NCBI RefSeq assembly: GCF_016623585.1
Contig: NZ_JAEHFY010000004.1
Location: 124,001-188,000, forward strand
Direction: 5' to 3'
DNA length: 64,000 nt
Source of the DNA: Pedobacter segetis
GTDB taxonomy: Bacteria; Bacteroidota; Bacteroidia; Sphingobacteriales; Sphingobacteriaceae
The stretch's first letter is position 1, and every line of letters begins with the position of its first letter. Shown here piece by piece: positions 41,904 to 50,920 of this stretch. The position numbers and the translations under genes were made by a program. The notes under the pieces were generated by a model that searched no databases, was not told the origin of the DNA, and saw only the letters and a program-made list of their open reading frames with translations.

Positions 41904-44900
41904 ATGTATAAAAATTATTTTGCAAGTAAGTGCGATACTGTTTGTCGTGACCTAACCAAATTGTTTCTCGCTATGAAATTGATAGCCGTTTTAATGTTTG
42001 TTAGCATTTTACAAGTCAGCGCTAATTCATACGCACAAAACGTTAACCTAAACGTCAAAAACGCTTCTTTAAAAGAAGTTTTCCGATTATTGACAGACCA
42101 AACCGAATACGAGTTTATTTATAACTCATCTATGCTGCAAAACACTAATAAAATAAGTATTGTAGCTAAAAATGAACCATTTTTAAACGTACTCAAAAAG
42201 TGTTTTTTAGATCAACCCGTTAGTTTCTTGATAAAAAACAACACCATTGTTATTACCAAACCAGAACAAGGCTTGGCCGTTAATGATAAAGTTGTACAAA
42301 ACACCATCAGCGGTACGGTAATCTCTTCTGACGATGGAAAACCATTGCCCGGTGTTTCTGTAAAGGTAAAAGGCGTAAATAAAAATGCCATTACTGATAT
42401 TAACGGTAATTTTAAGATTGAAGCAGATATAAACCAAACATTGGTTTTTAGCTATGTAGGTTTTGAAAATCAAGAGGTGCTGATAAAAAGCCTAGACCCA
42501 ATTAAAGTTTCTCTAAAAGTATCTGTAAAATCTTTATCAGATGTGGTTGTAATAGGCTACGGTACCCGTAAAAAAGAAGATTTATCTGGAGCGGTAACCC
42601 AAGTAACCGCAAAAGAAATAACCAAACAGCCCGTAACCTCGTTTGATCAGGCTTTGCAAGGTTTAGTGCCAGGCGTAACCATAAGAGAAGGTACTGGTGC
42701 ACCGGGTGCTGGCCCAGAAATATTGGTAAGGGGGATCAACACCTTTGGTAATAATAAACCATTGATCGTAATAGATGACGTGATCTATGAAGGTTACAAC
42801 GATCAAAACAATAATCCCTTAGCTTTATTGAACCCCGAAGATATTGAAAGTATTTCTGTACTTAAAGATGCGGCAAGTAAATCTATTTATGGTTCTAGGG
42901 CTACCGCAGGTGTTATTCTGGTAACCACTAAAAAAGGGATGATTGGCAAACCTAAAATAAATTACTCATTTAGTGGTGGTTTTTCTAATTACATGAAATT
43001 TGAAAAACCCAAGGTTTTAAACGCTACTGAATTGGCACAATTTAGAAGAGAAGCAACAATCGATAGGATCCGTTTTACTAACCCTGCCTATGCAGACCCA
43101 AATACAACCGTACCAGAATCTCTTATCCCCACAGAGTTCCAAAACCCATCGCAATATGGCGTAGGTACAGATTGGTTTGATGAAGTAACCAGAACGGCTT
43201 ATCAACAAAACCAAAACTTGAGCGTAAACGGAGGTACAGAAAACGTGAAATATTACGTAAGCGGGAACTATCTAAACCAAGATGGTATCGTTATAGGTAA
43301 CGATATCAAAAGGTACTCTTTTCGCTCTAACGTAGATTTTAAGATTTCCCCAAAATGGAATTTCGGTTTAAACGTTGCACCATCCAGAACCTTGGCCAAC
43401 CGCCCAGCAGATGACCCTAGCGCTGGCCAGTTTAGTGCTTATTCTACCATTACTTCTACCTATTGGATAAGTCCAGAGGCAAAAGTAAAAGACGCAAACG
43501 GTAATTTTGTATATACCACTCAATCTCCGCTTTTGGTAAGCTGGACGGCTAACCCCGTTTATCAAATAGAAGCAGAAACAGAAAAAAGATTGAACAATCA
43601 ATTGGCATTTGGTTCTTATCTAGAATTTAAGCCCATTAAAAATTTAAGCTTTAAAACAAAAATATCTTATAGTAACAACCTTAGTAGAACAGAAGCTTTC
43701 TCACCTAGTACGGTTGCTGGCGATGGTTTAAACCCAACGGTACCACGCTTAATAGGTGCTACGGCAGCTCAATTCTCCCAAGATTTTAGCAATATCATTA
43801 GCGATAACTTGGTTACTTACAGCTTTAATAAAAATAAGCACCAATTAGATTTATTGGGAGGTTTAACTTATCAGGATACCAAGTTAACTGTAACTTCAAT
43901 AAATGCCCAACGCCTGTTAGACGAGAATTTAACGCAACCTTCTTTCAGTAACGTAGATAAATCTACCGTTGGTAATTTCTCTGGGGGCGAATCATTCGGA
44001 GAAAACAACATCATTTCTTATATCTCAAGGGCCAATTATATCTATAACAACAGATATTATGTAAATGCTACGGCCAGATATGATATATCTTCAAAATTTG
44101 GTAGAAATGTGCAAGGTGGTTTTTTCCCGGCAGCTTCGGTAGCTTGGAGGGCAACGGAAGAAGAATTTGTTAAAAACCTAAATATAAAATGGTTAAATGA
44201 TTTAAGGTTTGAAGTTGGTTACGGGATTACCGGAAGTACCCAGGGTAACGGCATCGGAAATTATAGTTATTTAGGTTCTGTAGGGCAGTCTAACTATATT
44301 TTTGGAGGCGTATCTACTTTAGGGAATACCCTTACAGGCTTACCAAACCCCGATCTAACATGGGAAGAAAGTAAACAACTAGATTTGGGCATAAATGCTG
44401 ATCTATTGAAAGGTAGGGTTAGTTTGGCCTTCAATATGTACAAACAAAATACATCGGGTTTATTGGCTTCTGTACCTTTACCATTAATTACAGGTTTTGG
44501 TGGTGTTGGGGGTAATTTAGGCGAAGTTCAAAACAAAGGTTTTGAAGCAGATATTCAGGCTATACCTGTAAAAACAAAGAACTTTAGTTGGACAACCGGC
44601 CTAAACTTCTCTAGGTACAAAAATAAGATCATCAGCTTACCTAACGGAACATTTTATAGTGCAAATGCGGGTAATGGTACCCAAATAGCAAAATCAGAAG
44701 TGGGGCAACCTGTTGGGATGTATATTGGCTTAAAAGTATTGGGCTTATTTACCGCAGCAGATATTGCAGACCCCAATGTACCTAAATATCCTGGTGCGGC
44801 AGTGGGTACAATCAAATACCTAGACGGAAACGGAAATGGGAAGTTGGAGGTAGCGGCAGACTACGTAACCTTGGCAAACCCACACCCAGATTTGATGTTC

Positions 44901-45392
44901 GGTTGGAACAACCAGTTCAACTATAAAAAGTTTAACCTCAGGACTATTTTCGCAGGGCAATTAGGTGGTGCTATTTATGATCTTCGTAAAGAAATCATGT
45001 ATAATTTAGATGGTAACTTTAACGTAAGCAGGGATGTTTTAGAAAGATACAGGCCCGGTGATGATCCAAGCACTAAGAAATATGCCACTAGCGCTACTGC
45101 TACCAATTATTTCAGGTTTCCGAATAGCCAAAAAGTATTTGATGGCACTTACATAGCTTTAAAGAACTTAACCTTTGGTTATGATATAACAACCCTAACT
45201 AATTTCAAAAAGAAAATATTAGATAAGGCAGAAGTCTTTGTTAGCGCAAGAAACGTGTTTTATATTGCCGCCTACAAAGAGGGCAACCCAGAGATCAGAA
45301 GATCTAACGATGGTAGTGCGGTTAGGAGCGTAAACTATGGTAGTTACCCTATCTCTACAACTTTCTTATTTGGCCTAAATGTTTCCTTTTAA
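41904..45392 (+). CDS. susC: SusC/RagA-family TonB-linked outer membrane transporter
   Basis: 1162 residues. After a signal segment (about residues 20-45) is an STN domain (46-118: 'NASLKEVFRLLTDQTEYEFI'), which contacts FecR. A carboxypeptidase-D-like domain follows (134-205: 'ISGTVISSDDGKPLPGVSV'), then the plug ('SDVVVIGYGTRKKEDLSGAV' to 'SRATAGVILVTTKKG', about 212-345), and a long beta-barrel ending 'STTFLFGLNVSF', whose final Phe is the usual assembly signal. It imports oligosaccharides across the outer membrane using TonB energy with the SusD partner. The presence of STN marks this as a sigma/FecR-regulated system. Confidence 0.95.
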   Translation: MYKNYFASKCDTVCRDLTKLFLAMKLIAVLMFVSILQVSANSYAQNVNLNVKNASLKEVFRLLTDQTEYEFIYNSSMLQNTNKISIVAKNEPFLNVLKKCFLDQPVSFLIKNNTIVITKPEQGLAVNDKVVQNTISGTVISSDDGKPLPGVSVKVKGVNKNAITDINGNFKIEADINQTLVFSYVGFENQEVLIKSLDPIKVSLKVSVKSLSDVVVIGYGTRKKEDLSGAVTQVTAKEITKQPVTSFDQALQGLVPGVTIREGTGAPGAGPEILVRGINTFGNNKPLIVIDDVIYEGYNDQNNNPLALLNPEDIESISVLKDAASKSIYGSRATAGVILVTTKKGMIGKPKINYSFSGGFSNYMKFEKPKVLNATELAQFRREATIDRIRFTNPAYADPNTTVPESLIPTEFQNPSQYGVGTDWFDEVTRTAYQQNQNLSVNGGTENVKYYVSGNYLNQDGIVIGNDIKRYSFRSNVDFKISPKWNFGLNVAPSRTLANRPADDPSAGQFSAYSTITSTYWISPEAKVKDANGNFVYTTQSPLLVSWTANPVYQIEAETEKRLNNQLAFGSYLEFKPIKNLSFKTKISYSNNLSRTEAFSPSTVAGDGLNPTVPRLIGATAAQFSQDFSNIISDNLVTYSFNKNKHQLDLLGGLTYQDTKLTVTSINAQRLLDENLTQPSFSNVDKSTVGNFSGGESFGENNIISYISRANYIYNNRYYVNATARYDISSKFGRNVQGGFFPAASVAWRATEEEFVKNLNIKWLNDLRFEVGYGITGSTQGNGIGNYSYLGSVGQSNYIFGGVSTLGNTLTGLPNPDLTWEESKQLDLGINADLLKGRVSLAFNMYKQNTSGLLASVPLPLITGFGGVGGNLGEVQNKGFEADIQAIPVKTKNFSWTTGLNFSRYKNKIISLPNGTFYSANAGNGTQIAKSEVGQPVGMYIGLKVLGLFTAADIADPNVPKYPGAAVGTIKYLDGNGNGKLEVAADYVTLANPHPDLMFGWNNQFNYKKFNLRTIFAGQLGGAIYDLRKEIMYNLDGNFNVSRDVLERYRPGDDPSTKKYATSATATNYFRFPNSQKVFDGTYIALKNLTFGYDITTLTNFKKKILDKAEVFVSARNVFYIAAYKEGNPEIRRSNDGSAVRSVNYGSYPISTTFLFGLNVSF

Positions 45393-45402
45393 ATTTAAAA
45401 CA

Positions 45403-46881
45403 ATGAAAACAAAACATATTTTCACAAGTATATTTTTTGTAATGATAGGCCTTAGTGCTTGCAAAAAAGAAAAAACATATCTAGATCCAACAAACAATTA
45501 TTCTTATTACAACTTTCCAGAAAACGAAGACCAGGTAAACCAGGCCGTAGTGGCCATCTATACCCAAGCTAGGTCTTTATATAATGCAGATTTATGGCAA
45601 TTTGGGGAGTTTAGGAGCGATAATACTTCTTTTAGATACAACCCAAACGATAGGGGAGGTTTAAATACAGAGCAACTAGATGAATTTACCGCTCTTTCTG
45701 ATAATGGTAGCATTAACGCCATGTGGGCAGATAGCTACAACGGAATAGCCAAAGCAAATTATGCCCTACAAAATTTGGATGCCATTACTTTTAGAGATCC
45801 GGCGGTTAAAACCCAAAGACAATCAGAAGCTAAGTTTTGGAGGGCTTGGTTCTACTTTAATTTAGTAAGGCTGTATGGTGATGTGCCTTTAGTAACTAAA
45901 GTGGTGATATCCCCATCAGAAGGCCCAACCTACCAAAGAGAGGCAACCAGTAAAATTTATTCTGATCTGATCATTCCGGATGCTATGGCGGCAGTAAGTG
46001 GCCTACCCCCTACCATTGGAACTAGCGATAAAGGTAGGTTGAGCAAAGGTGCTGGCTTGATGCTTTTGGCAGAAGTTTACATGACTTTGAAACGCTTTGA
46101 CGATGCAAATACTACTTTACAACAATTAACCACGCTTGGTTATTCTTTAGATGCAAATTACGCAGACAACTTTGATCCCACCAAAAAGAATGGGCCCGAG
46201 TCAATCTTAGAGATGCAATCTGATGCCACCCAAGGTATAACTTTCGGTTTTTATGGCGCATGGACTCCATACGCAACAGGAGCTAATATTTATCCTGGAG
46301 GATCAAACTCTAGAGGTGGTTTAAACCAACCCACAAAAGACTTGATCAATAGCTATGAGACTGGCGACAAAAGAAAAGCAGTTACCGTAGGTACTTATAA
46401 CAATATAGATTACCTTAAAAAGTTTCTGTATTGGGATGCTTCAACTAGAGCTAATCCTGTAAATTTTGTTACTTATAGGTATGCAGATGCTTTATTGATG
46501 TATGCAGAAAGCCTAAATGAAATATCTTTTCCAAATGCCCAAGCTTTTTCAATGCTCAATCAAGTAAGAACAAGGGCTGGTTTACCTAATAAAACACAGG
46601 CAAATATTATCCCTGCTCTCGCAATAAATTCTCAAGCAGATTTTAGATTGGCAATAGAAAAAGAAAGAAGGGTTGAGTTGGCAGGAGAAAACCACCGTTG
46701 GTTTGATCTTTTAAGAACAGGCCGGGCAGTTGCCGTGATGACGGCCCATGGTGCCCAAGAAAAAGCCTTGAAACCTACCACAATTGGTTCAGGAGCTTAT
46801 GATAACATCAGAACATTATTAGCGATACCTTTTAGGCAAGCGCAACAATACGGGTATGCGCAAAACCCTGGTTGGGAATAA
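45403..46881 (+). CDS. susD: SusD/RagB-family glycan-binding lipoprotein
   Basis: 492 residues from the ATG at 45403, eleven bases after susC; an ATG at 45379 overlaps susC and leaves no signal. Signal 'HIFTSIFFVMIGLSAC' with lipobox Cys20. TPR-like helices and the family endings 'FWRAWFYFNLVRLYGDVPLV', 'YRYADALLMYAESLNEISFP' and 'AIEKERRVELAGENHRWFDL' with 'LLRTGRAV' are all present. It is the surface lid that binds the glycan over SusC. It ends at a terminator, so the enzyme genes downstream are probably expressed separately or by readthrough. Confidence 0.94.
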   Translation: MKTKHIFTSIFFVMIGLSACKKEKTYLDPTNNYSYYNFPENEDQVNQAVVAIYTQARSLYNADLWQFGEFRSDNTSFRYNPNDRGGLNTEQLDEFTALSDNGSINAMWADSYNGIAKANYALQNLDAITFRDPAVKTQRQSEAKFWRAWFYFNLVRLYGDVPLVTKVVISPSEGPTYQREATSKIYSDLIIPDAMAAVSGLPPTIGTSDKGRLSKGAGLMLLAEVYMTLKRFDDANTTLQQLTTLGYSLDANYADNFDPTKKNGPESILEMQSDATQGITFGFYGAWTPYATGANIYPGGSNSRGGLNQPTKDLINSYETGDKRKAVTVGTYNNIDYLKKFLYWDASTRANPVNFVTYRYADALLMYAESLNEISFPNAQAFSMLNQVRTRAGLPNKTQANIIPALAINSQADFRLAIEKERRVELAGENHRWFDLLRTGRAVAVMTAHGAQEKALKPTTIGSGAYDNIRTLLAIPFRQAQQYGYAQNPGWE

Positions 46882-46906
46882 AAAACTTGGTTTAAGTTGG
46901 TTAGAA

Positions 46907-46938
46907 TTGGTTGGGAGGTAATCCCAGCCAGTTTTTTT
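46907..46938 (+). terminator. Rho-independent terminator after susD
   Basis: 'ttggttggga' (46907-46916) pairs with 'tcccagccag' (46922-46931) around a five-base loop, with two wobble pairs, followed by seven T residues (46932-46938). Confidence 0.8.
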
Positions 46939-46970
46939 GTTATTCCAAAAATCTATCATCTCTATCTAAT

Positions 46971-49310
46971 ATGAAATTTAAACACTTTCAATATATATTC
47001 TTCCTGATATTCTTACTAGGGGCAACACAAATTGTTGAAGCACAACCCGCTATAAAAACAAATTGGAAAGCCAACTGGATAACATACGAAAAAACCAATA
47101 CCAAAAAGAACAGCTGGACGATTTATCGGAAATCTTTTATTTTAGATGAAAAACCCAAAAATTCGGCTTTAGCCGATATTGCTACAGACAGCAAATATTG
47201 GCTTTACATAAACAATAAACTTGTTGTTTTTGAGGGCGAATTAAAAAGAGGCCCAACGCCAAAGGATACTTACTATGATGAAGTGGAGATTGGGAAATAT
47301 CTGCAAAAAGGCAAAAACACTATTGCTATTTTGGTTTGGTTTTGGGGTCAGGATGGGTTTTGCCACAAGGATAGCGGTAAATCGGGTTTGCTATTTGAAG
47401 CCGATTTAGGAAACCAATTTTTAATGAGCGATACCACCTGGAAAGTTGCAGAGCATACCGCTTTTGGAGCAAGCAAAGCTCCATTCCCCAATTATCGTTT
47501 GCCGGAATTTAATATTCATTTTGATGCAAAAACAGATATTCCAAATTGGTATCAAACAGATTTTGATGATACCAAACTTGAAAATGCAACCTTAGCAGGT
47601 AAAGCAGGTGTAGCACCATGGAACCAATTATGGAAAAGACCCATCCCCTTATGGAAAGATAGCGGCATTATTCCTTATGAAAATAACAATTCCTGGCCTT
47701 TGGAAAGTACCGGAGACAGCATCGCGATGAAGCTGCCCAAAAACATCACCGTAACCCCTTATCTTAAAATTGATGCCCCCGCCGGATTATTGATTGATAT
47801 ACGAACAGACAATTACAAAGGTGGCAGCGAATACAACGTGAGGACGGAATATGTAACCAAAGCTGGTGTGCAGGAATTTGAAACCCCGGGTTATATGAAC
47901 GGACATGTGGTTTATTACCACATCCCAAAAGGGGTTAAAATCTTAGACCTTCAATATCGGGAAACGCGATATAACAGTGAATACGTTGGTTATTTTAATT
48001 CGGATAATAAGGATTTAAATACGCTCTGGGAAAAATCTTTAAACACCATGAACGTGAATTTGCGGGATGCTATACAAGACCCCGACAGGGAAAGGGCGCA
48101 ATGGTGGGGCGATGCCGTGATTATTCTGGGAGAGATTTTTTACAGTGCCGATAGCAATGGGGTAAAAGCCATACAAAAAGCTATCAGTAACCTGGTAGAA
48201 TGGCAAAAAAAAGATAGCGTGTTGTTTTCTCCGGTTCCTTCTGGTAAGTGGGATAAAGAACTGCCTGCCCAAATGCTGGCTTCGGTGGGTAAATATGGTT
48301 TCTATAAATATTTTGAATACACCAACGATAGCACTTTGGTAAAATATGTTTATCCGCATGTGCGGGATTATATGAGCCTTTGGAAGATGGATGAAAATAA
48401 TTTGGTGATACACCGCAAAGGCGGCTGGGACTGGCAGGATTGGGGAGATAAAATTGATGCTCCATTACTCGAAAACGCCTGGTATTACATGGCTTTAGAT
48501 GGCGCAGCTGGAATGGCAGATGTTGCGGGGTTTCCTTCAGAAGCTGCTGCTTACCGTAAAAAAATGGCTCTTCTGAAGGCCGCATTTAATAAAAGTTTCT
48601 GGCAGGGGCAATATTATAAAAGCGATGACTACACCTTTACCATGGATGACCGCGGGAATGGTTTAGCCGTGGTAGCAGGTTTAGCCGATGAAAAGCAATG
48701 GAAAGCCATGCGACCTATTTTAGATACCACTTTTAACAGCGGGCCTTATTTAGAAAAATATGTATTGGAGGCCTATTTTAAAATGAACAATGCCGAAGCC
48801 GGTACAGCAAGAATGTTAAAAAGGTACGATGCCATGATTAAAAGCCCAATTACCACATTATGGGAAGGCTGGCAAATTGGAAGCGGCACTTATGGCGGAG
48901 GAACCTATAACCATGGCTGGAGCGGCGGACCGCTTACGCTAATGAGCCAATACATTACAGGGTTAACACCTGACGGGCCGGGCTATCAAAACATCAACGT
49001 TTTCCCCGAACCGGGCAATTTAAAACAGGCAAAAATGGGGACTGAAACCGTTGCAGGATACATGAAAACAGCCTTTGAAAAAGATGAAAATCAGTTTCAG
49101 CTTTTTTTGGAGTTGCCAAAAGACAAAAACGTAAGATTGGGAATTCCAAAGTTTAAGCATCCCTATAAAAAGATAAAACTGAACGGAAAAACCATTTGGA
49201 AAAAGGGAAAGGCCATTAAAAATCAGGAGGCGGTTTTTGAATATGAATCTGAAAACTATATTGTTTTTGATGCACCAAGTGGAAACTTAACGGTACAGGC
49301 TAAATTTTGA
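46971..49310 (+). CDS. GH78-like alpha-L-rhamnosidase
   Basis: 779 residues from the ATG at 46971; an upstream ATG at 46911 lies within the susD terminator and can be discarded. Signal peptide 'YIFFLIFLLGATQIVEAQ'. Two N-terminal beta domains precede the (alpha/alpha)6 barrel. The GH78 signature 'DAIQDPDRERAQWWGD' (residues 366-381) holds the acidic catalytic residues, and 'TTLWEGWQIGSG' contains the second Glu. 'YNHGWSGGPLTLMSQYI' is also standard. It removes terminal alpha-linked L-rhamnose from the glycan, probably in the periplasm. The first Cys-free signal suggests a soluble secreted or periplasmic protein. Confidence 0.87.
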   Translation: MKFKHFQYIFFLIFLLGATQIVEAQPAIKTNWKANWITYEKTNTKKNSWTIYRKSFILDEKPKNSALADIATDSKYWLYINNKLVVFEGELKRGPTPKDTYYDEVEIGKYLQKGKNTIAILVWFWGQDGFCHKDSGKSGLLFEADLGNQFLMSDTTWKVAEHTAFGASKAPFPNYRLPEFNIHFDAKTDIPNWYQTDFDDTKLENATLAGKAGVAPWNQLWKRPIPLWKDSGIIPYENNNSWPLESTGDSIAMKLPKNITVTPYLKIDAPAGLLIDIRTDNYKGGSEYNVRTEYVTKAGVQEFETPGYMNGHVVYYHIPKGVKILDLQYRETRYNSEYVGYFNSDNKDLNTLWEKSLNTMNVNLRDAIQDPDRERAQWWGDAVIILGEIFYSADSNGVKAIQKAISNLVEWQKKDSVLFSPVPSGKWDKELPAQMLASVGKYGFYKYFEYTNDSTLVKYVYPHVRDYMSLWKMDENNLVIHRKGGWDWQDWGDKIDAPLLENAWYYMALDGAAGMADVAGFPSEAAAYRKKMALLKAAFNKSFWQGQYYKSDDYTFTMDDRGNGLAVVAGLADEKQWKAMRPILDTTFNSGPYLEKYVLEAYFKMNNAEAGTARMLKRYDAMIKSPITTLWEGWQIGSGTYGGGTYNHGWSGGPLTLMSQYITGLTPDGPGYQNINVFPEPGNLKQAKMGTETVAGYMKTAFEKDENQFQLFLELPKDKNVRLGIPKFKHPYKKIKLNGKTIWKKGKAIKNQEAVFEYESENYIVFDAPSGNLTVQAKF

Positions 49311-49314
49311 ATCG

Positions 49315-49446
49315 ATGAAGAGCGGAAAAATAAAGATTGGCTTGTTTGGGATTGGTTTAGATAATTATTGCTCTCCATTTAAAGTTTGGCAATGTTTAAT
49401 TATTGCATCATTAAAATCAAGCTCTCCAAATTCTTTAAGAAACTAA
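49315..49446 (+). pseudogene. Remnant of an L-arabinose/L-fucose-isomerase-like gene
   Basis: A 43-codon frame starts at ATG 49315 and ends at 49446. It reads 'MKSGKIKIGLFGIGLDNY', a strong match to the first strand of L-arabinose/L-fucose isomerase-family proteins, then loses the expected pattern. Shifting by one base near 49386 continues with 'GLAMFNYCIIKIKLSKFF', again plausible. It lies between the rhamnosidase and the GH43-like gene, so it may be the leftover of an intact sugar-catabolic gene. I regard it as a decayed 5' fragment. Confidence 0.5.
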
Positions 49447-49495
49447 CCTTTCTATCAGGCATGAATAAATCAGAATTTGTTAATCAACCTTTAAA

Positions 49496-50920
49496 ATGAA
49501 GAAAATTTTAACGCAATTACTTTTAGCTGTGTCATTTATTACGGGTGCATTCGCTCAGCAGAAAATAGAAGTAAATAATGAGCATCCCAGGACAGACACC
49601 CAGGGAAATATTGTGGATGCCCACGATGGCCGGGTGGTGCAATTTGGCGATACTTTTTACTGGTACGGCACCCATTATGGCGATACCAACGGTTTTGTAC
49701 ATACCAATAAATATGTGGTTTACAGCTCTAAAAACCTTAAAACCTGGAAATTTGAGGGAGATTTATTCCAATCCGCTCCCGAAGGGGTTTACTACCGCCC
49801 GCATGTAATTTATAATAAAAAAACCCATCAATATGTGATGTGGTACAATTGGTACCCAAAACTCTGGAACGGACAGTTTGGTGTAGCCGTCAGTAATTCG
49901 CCAACAGGGCCTTTCAACATCATTAATGAAAATGCAAAAGTTAAACACAGCGATTTGGGCGTAGGCGATTTGGGTCTGTTTGTTGATGACAACCAAAAAG
50001 CCTATTTAAGCTACAATACCATCAATGGCCATAGTGTTTCTGTGGAAGAATTAGATGATGATTATACAGCAAGCAAGCTCATTGGCAGCGAGTTTATAGC
50101 CAAAGATTGTGAAGCCGGGAGCATGTTTAAGCGGGATGGAATTTACTACCTGCTCACAGATTATACCTGCTGCTTTTGTACCCAGGGTTCCGGAGCGAGG
50201 GTTTATATTGCAAAAAATCCTCTGGGGCCTTATACTTTAAGCAATAACATTAACCGTTATCCGGGAGAATATGCTGCCCTACTGAACGATGGCTTTGCCA
50301 AAGACAATCAGTACATCAACCTCACACAAAAAAGTAATGAAATAGAGCTTGAATTAAATGATTTTGAAAACATTTCTTCCTTACAAATCCACCAGTTTAC
50401 AGGCGATAGAAAAGGACAATGTGGCGAAGTGGGTAACCCAAAAGTGCATGACCCCATTTTAGATTACGGTTTTGAAATCAGCTATTTTGAGGATGGCGTT
50501 TGGAAAAAGTTAATTATCCGCCAAAAGGAAATTTTAAAGACGGCGCTATCCAATACCTATCAGTTGAGTTTCGATGGGATAAAAACAGATAAAATCAGCA
50601 TCAAACCCATTTTTAAAAATGAGGCAGAAGTATTTCATCTTTCAGAAATCAGCATCAATCAAAACTCAAAAAACTTCCGGGCATATATCAAAAATAATAA
50701 TGGCAAACCCATCATTCCGGCACAGCAAGCCTACGTAATGCGGGTTGAAACCAAAAAAGGGCCTCAATTTATTTGGATGGGAGATTTATGGGGTTCCGCT
50801 CTGGATAATGTAAAAGGACACGACTTTCAATACTGGTCGGCACCTTTAACTTTTTATAAAAATGGCTGGATAAAACCTTTAGAATATACCAATCAATGGA
50901 AATTAAAAATAAGCAAATGA
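49496..50920 (+). CDS. GH43-like enzyme (subfamily 24/34 type)
   Basis: 474 residues. The signal peptide is 'ILTQLLLAVSFITGAFAQ'. The five-bladed propeller starts 'DAHDGRVVQFGDTFYWYGTH', where GH43 enzymes normally have a catalytic Asp base; this position reads Ala-His-Asp-Gly, as in the GH43_24/34 exo-galactosidase subgroups that use another base. The likely acid is Glu in 'CEAGSMFKRDGIYYLLT', and 'DLGVGDLGLFVDDNQKAYL' supplies the pKa-modulating Asp. About 170 C-terminal residues form a beta-rich extension. Its stop overlaps the sulfatase start as ATGA. Substrate: possibly a galactan-type side chain; inferred. Confidence 0.75.
   Translation: MKKILTQLLLAVSFITGAFAQQKIEVNNEHPRTDTQGNIVDAHDGRVVQFGDTFYWYGTHYGDTNGFVHTNKYVVYSSKNLKTWKFEGDLFQSAPEGVYYRPHVIYNKKTHQYVMWYNWYPKLWNGQFGVAVSNSPTGPFNIINENAKVKHSDLGVGDLGLFVDDNQKAYLSYNTINGHSVSVEELDDDYTASKLIGSEFIAKDCEAGSMFKRDGIYYLLTDYTCCFCTQGSGARVYIAKNPLGPYTLSNNINRYPGEYAALLNDGFAKDNQYINLTQKSNEIELELNDFENISSLQIHQFTGDRKGQCGEVGNPKVHDPILDYGFEISYFEDGVWKKLIIRQKEILKTALSNTYQLSFDGIKTDKISIKPIFKNEAEVFHLSEISINQNSKNFRAYIKNNNGKPIIPAQQAYVMRVETKKGPQFIWMGDLWGSALDNVKGHDFQYWSAPLTFYKNGWIKPLEYTNQWKLKISK

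Noticed and set aside
46911-46970. Upstream start for the GH78-like gene
   Set aside because: The codons lie within the susD terminator and precede the signal peptide; ATG 46971 is preferred.
48039-48585. Two antisense frames within the GH78-like gene
   Set aside because: They are shadows of a strongly supported coding region on the other strand.
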